Assembly (NCBI GenBank): GCA_964406375.1
Contig: CAYORM010000111.1
Location: 1-6,877, forward strand
Length of the DNA: 6,877 nt
Source: CAYORM01 sp964406375
Lineage (GTDB): Bacteria > Pseudomonadota > Alphaproteobacteria > DSM-16000 > Inquilinaceae
Direction: 5' to 3'
This document shows, one piece after another, positions 5,528-6,877 of this stretch (positions within the stretch are counted from its first letter, which is position 1; the number at the start of each line of letters is the position of its first letter). Both the position numbers and the translations under genes were made by a program. Below the pieces are notes generated by a model. That model searched no databases and had not been told where the DNA came from. It saw only the letters and a program-made list of their open reading frames with translations.

Positions 5528-6739
5528 TCAGAAGACAGGCTGGCCGAGATCGAAGCGCAGAACGTCGACCGGCTCGCCCGCCGCCGCCGCCGGGGCATGG
5601 GGTGGCCGCACGATCAGCCCATCCGCTGCGGCGAGCAGCGACATCATCGCGCTGTCCTGGAGCGTGAAGGGGGTGGCGGTCAGCCGGCCCGAGGCGTCGC
5701 GACCGAGGCTGGCACGCAGATGATCCTGCCGCCGGTCATTGGCGGCAAGCGGCGCAGTCAGGATCGCCCGGTCGAGGGGGGGTGGGGCGTCCGTGCCGGC
5801 CAACCGGTCGAGGGCGGGGCGCAGGAACAGCAGCGCGCACACCATGGCCGATACCGGGTTGCCGGGCAGGCCGATCAGTGGAGTCGAGCCCAGTCGGCCG
5901 AAGATCATCGGCTTGCCCGGGCGCATGGCAATCTTCCAGAAGCCGAGTTCGAGTCCGATATCGCCGAGCGCCGCCTGGACGAGATCGTGATCGCCGACCG
6001 ACGCCCCGCCGGTGGTGAGCAGGAGGTCGGTACCGCGCGCCCCTTCGGCCATCGCCGCGAGCGCGGCCCGATCGTCTGGGGCGATCCCGAGATCGATGGG
6101 ATCGGCGCCCCAACCCGCGACAAGCGCCGCGAGGGCATAGCCGTTGGAACTGATGATCTGGCCGGGACCGAGCGGATCGCCCGGCCGCGCCACCTCGTCC
6201 CCGGTTGCGAGGATGGCGACCCGCGCCCGCCGCCGTACCGGGACCCAGGCGTGACCCGCGGCGGCCGCGAGGCCGACATCGCGCGCGGTGAGGCGCCGGC
6301 CGGCGCGTAGCACGATGTCGCCGGCGGCGAAATCCAGTCCGGCCCGCCGGACCGAGCGGCCGCGCACCGGCGCTTGGCGGATGAGCACGCCTTCGGGGCC
6401 CGCCTCGGCATCCTCCTGCAGCACGATCGTGTCGGCTCCCGGCGGCAGTTCCCCGCCGGTGAAGATCCGCACGCATTGGCCGGGTCCGATCTCACCGGCG
6501 AAGGGATGCCCCGCGGGCGCCGTGCCGATGGGGATGAGTCGTACCGGCAGCCGGGCGAGATCGTCATGCCGCACGGCCCAGCCATCCATCGCCGAGACAT
6601 CGGCCGGCGGCTGCGTCCTGCGGGCGTGAAGATCGGCTGCAAGCACCCGTCCGGCGGCAGCCGCGATCGATATGGTCTCGGCGGGCAGCGGCGTGAGCGC
6701 CGCGAGGATCCGGGCACGGGCCTCCTCGACCGCGATCAC
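5528..6739 (-). CDS. moeA: Molybdopterin molybdotransferase MoeA
   Basis: Inserts molybdate into adenylylated molybdopterin, the last step of basic molybdenum cofactor synthesis, in the cytoplasm. The 403-residue length is normal. The N-terminal MoeA region carries PPADVSAMDGWAV (44–56) and FTGGELPPGADTIVLQED (93–110). The MoCF-binding domain carries ILATGDE (176–182), SNGYAL (198–203), TTGGASVGDHD (242–252), MRPGKPM (272–278) and GLPGNPVSAMV (290–300). D52, D136, E182, D222 and D252 line up with E. coli D59, D142, E188, D228 and D259, so the active site looks complete. A C-terminal domain IV ends at 403. The start is a GTG at 6739, preceded by GAGG with an 8-nt gap; that GAGG overlaps the moaC stop, suggesting coupled translation. 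A separate MogA-like function is not encoded in this window. Confidence 0.96.
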   Translation of the reverse strand: MIAVEEARARILAALTPLPAETISIAAAAGRVLAADLHARRTQPPADVSAMDGWAVRHDDLARLPVRLIPIGTAPAGHPFAGEIGPGQCVRIFTGGELPPGADTIVLQEDAEAGPEGVLIRQAPVRGRSVRRAGLDFAAGDIVLRAGRRLTARDVGLAAAAGHAWVPVRRRARVAILATGDEVARPGDPLGPGQIISSNGYALAALVAGWGADPIDLGIAPDDRAALAAMAEGARGTDLLLTTGGASVGDHDLVQAALGDIGLELGFWKIAMRPGKPMIFGRLGSTPLIGLPGNPVSAMVCALLFLRPALDRLAGTDAPPPLDRAILTAPLAANDRRQDHLRASLGRDASGRLTATPFTLQDSAMMSLLAAADGLIVRPPHAPAAAAGEPVDVLRFDLGQPVF

Positions 6740-6747
6740 AGCCAGGG

Positions 6748-6751
6748 CCTC
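6748..6751 (-). promoter_or_regulatory. Ribosome binding site of moeA, overlapping the moaC stop codon
   Basis: GAGG on the minus strand shares two bases with the moaC TGA and lies 8 nt before the moeA GTG at 6739. A ribosome finishing moaC would be positioned to start moeA. Confidence 0.55.
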
Positions 6752-6877
6752 ACGCCGTGTCCGCGCGCCAGCTGCCCGACCGGCCGCCGGATTTGGACAG
6801 AAGCCGCAGATCCTCGATGACCATGCCGCGATCGACGGCCTTGCACATGTCGTAGACGGTGAGCGCGGCGACCGAGG
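6750..6877 (-). CDS. moaC: Cyclic pyranopterin monophosphate synthase MoaC, C-terminal 41 residues, cut by window edge
   Basis: MoaC works with MoaA to turn GTP into cyclic pyranopterin monophosphate, the first intermediate of molybdenum cofactor synthesis. Only the end is present: the frame enters from the right edge and stops with TGA at 6752–6750. The fragment contains ALTVYDMCKAVDRGMVIEDL and then RLLSKSGGRSG, the conserved C-terminal MoaC signature. Asp and Lys of YDMCKA correspond to E. coli D128 and K131, both active-site residues. The other catalytic residues lie outside the window. The stop is 10 bp before moeA on the same strand, so the two probably share a transcript. Confidence 0.92.
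   Translation of the reverse strand, partial: SVAALTVYDMCKAVDRGMVIEDLRLLSKSGGRSGSWRADTA

Noticed and set aside
5597..6310. 237-codon open frame on the plus strand
   Set aside because: Antisense to moeA, which has a complete set of family motifs.
1..6877. Mobile elements, CRISPR repeats, tRNA or rRNA genes, toxin–antitoxin or defence genes
   Set aside because: None recognised on reading both strands. Almost the whole window is taken up by six housekeeping genes.

Overview
The window is a dense, high-GC stretch of ordinary bacterial chromosome, most likely from an alphaproteobacterium. Two things point there: the gene order (moaC–moeA–lexA–comEC–gltX–gltA), which I know from alphaproteobacterial genomes, and a perfect GTTC-N7-GTTC element upstream of lexA, the alphaproteobacterial form of the SOS box. 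Genus cannot be read from the sequence.

Layout from left to right. Positions 1–906 (minus) hold the first 302 codons of citrate synthase gltA, cut by the left edge. Positions 1002–2414 (minus) hold glutamyl-tRNA synthetase gltX. After a short divergent intergenic region with an inverted repeat comes comEC (2500–4623, plus), the only plus-strand gene, encoding a membrane channel protein for DNA uptake. It converges on lexA (4695–5393, minus), the SOS repressor, across a 71-bp gap that is unusually AT-rich. Upstream of lexA a 134-bp gap (5394–5527) holds the SOS box and a possible promoter. Then come molybdopterin molybdotransferase moeA (5528–6739, minus) and, 10 bp upstream of it, the last 41 codons of moaC (6750–6877, minus), cut by the right edge.

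moaC and moeA both serve molybdenum cofactor synthesis and look translationally coupled. lexA has its own regulatory region and probably represses itself. gltX and gltA lie in the same direction, 95 bp apart. ComEC faces against its neighbours and must use its own promoter in the gltX/comEC gap. The start sites of gltA, lexA and moeA share one pattern: a clear Shine-Dalgarno followed by 8 nt and the start codon. gltX lacks this.

No mobile element, CRISPR array, tRNA, rRNA or phage gene was seen, and no gene-free stretch exceeds 300 bp. I do not see an undescribed system here. The points worth a second look are small: regulatory repeats, a half-lost zinc site in GltX, a non-catalytic ComEC tail, and an AT-rich island with a consensus -10 hexamer.
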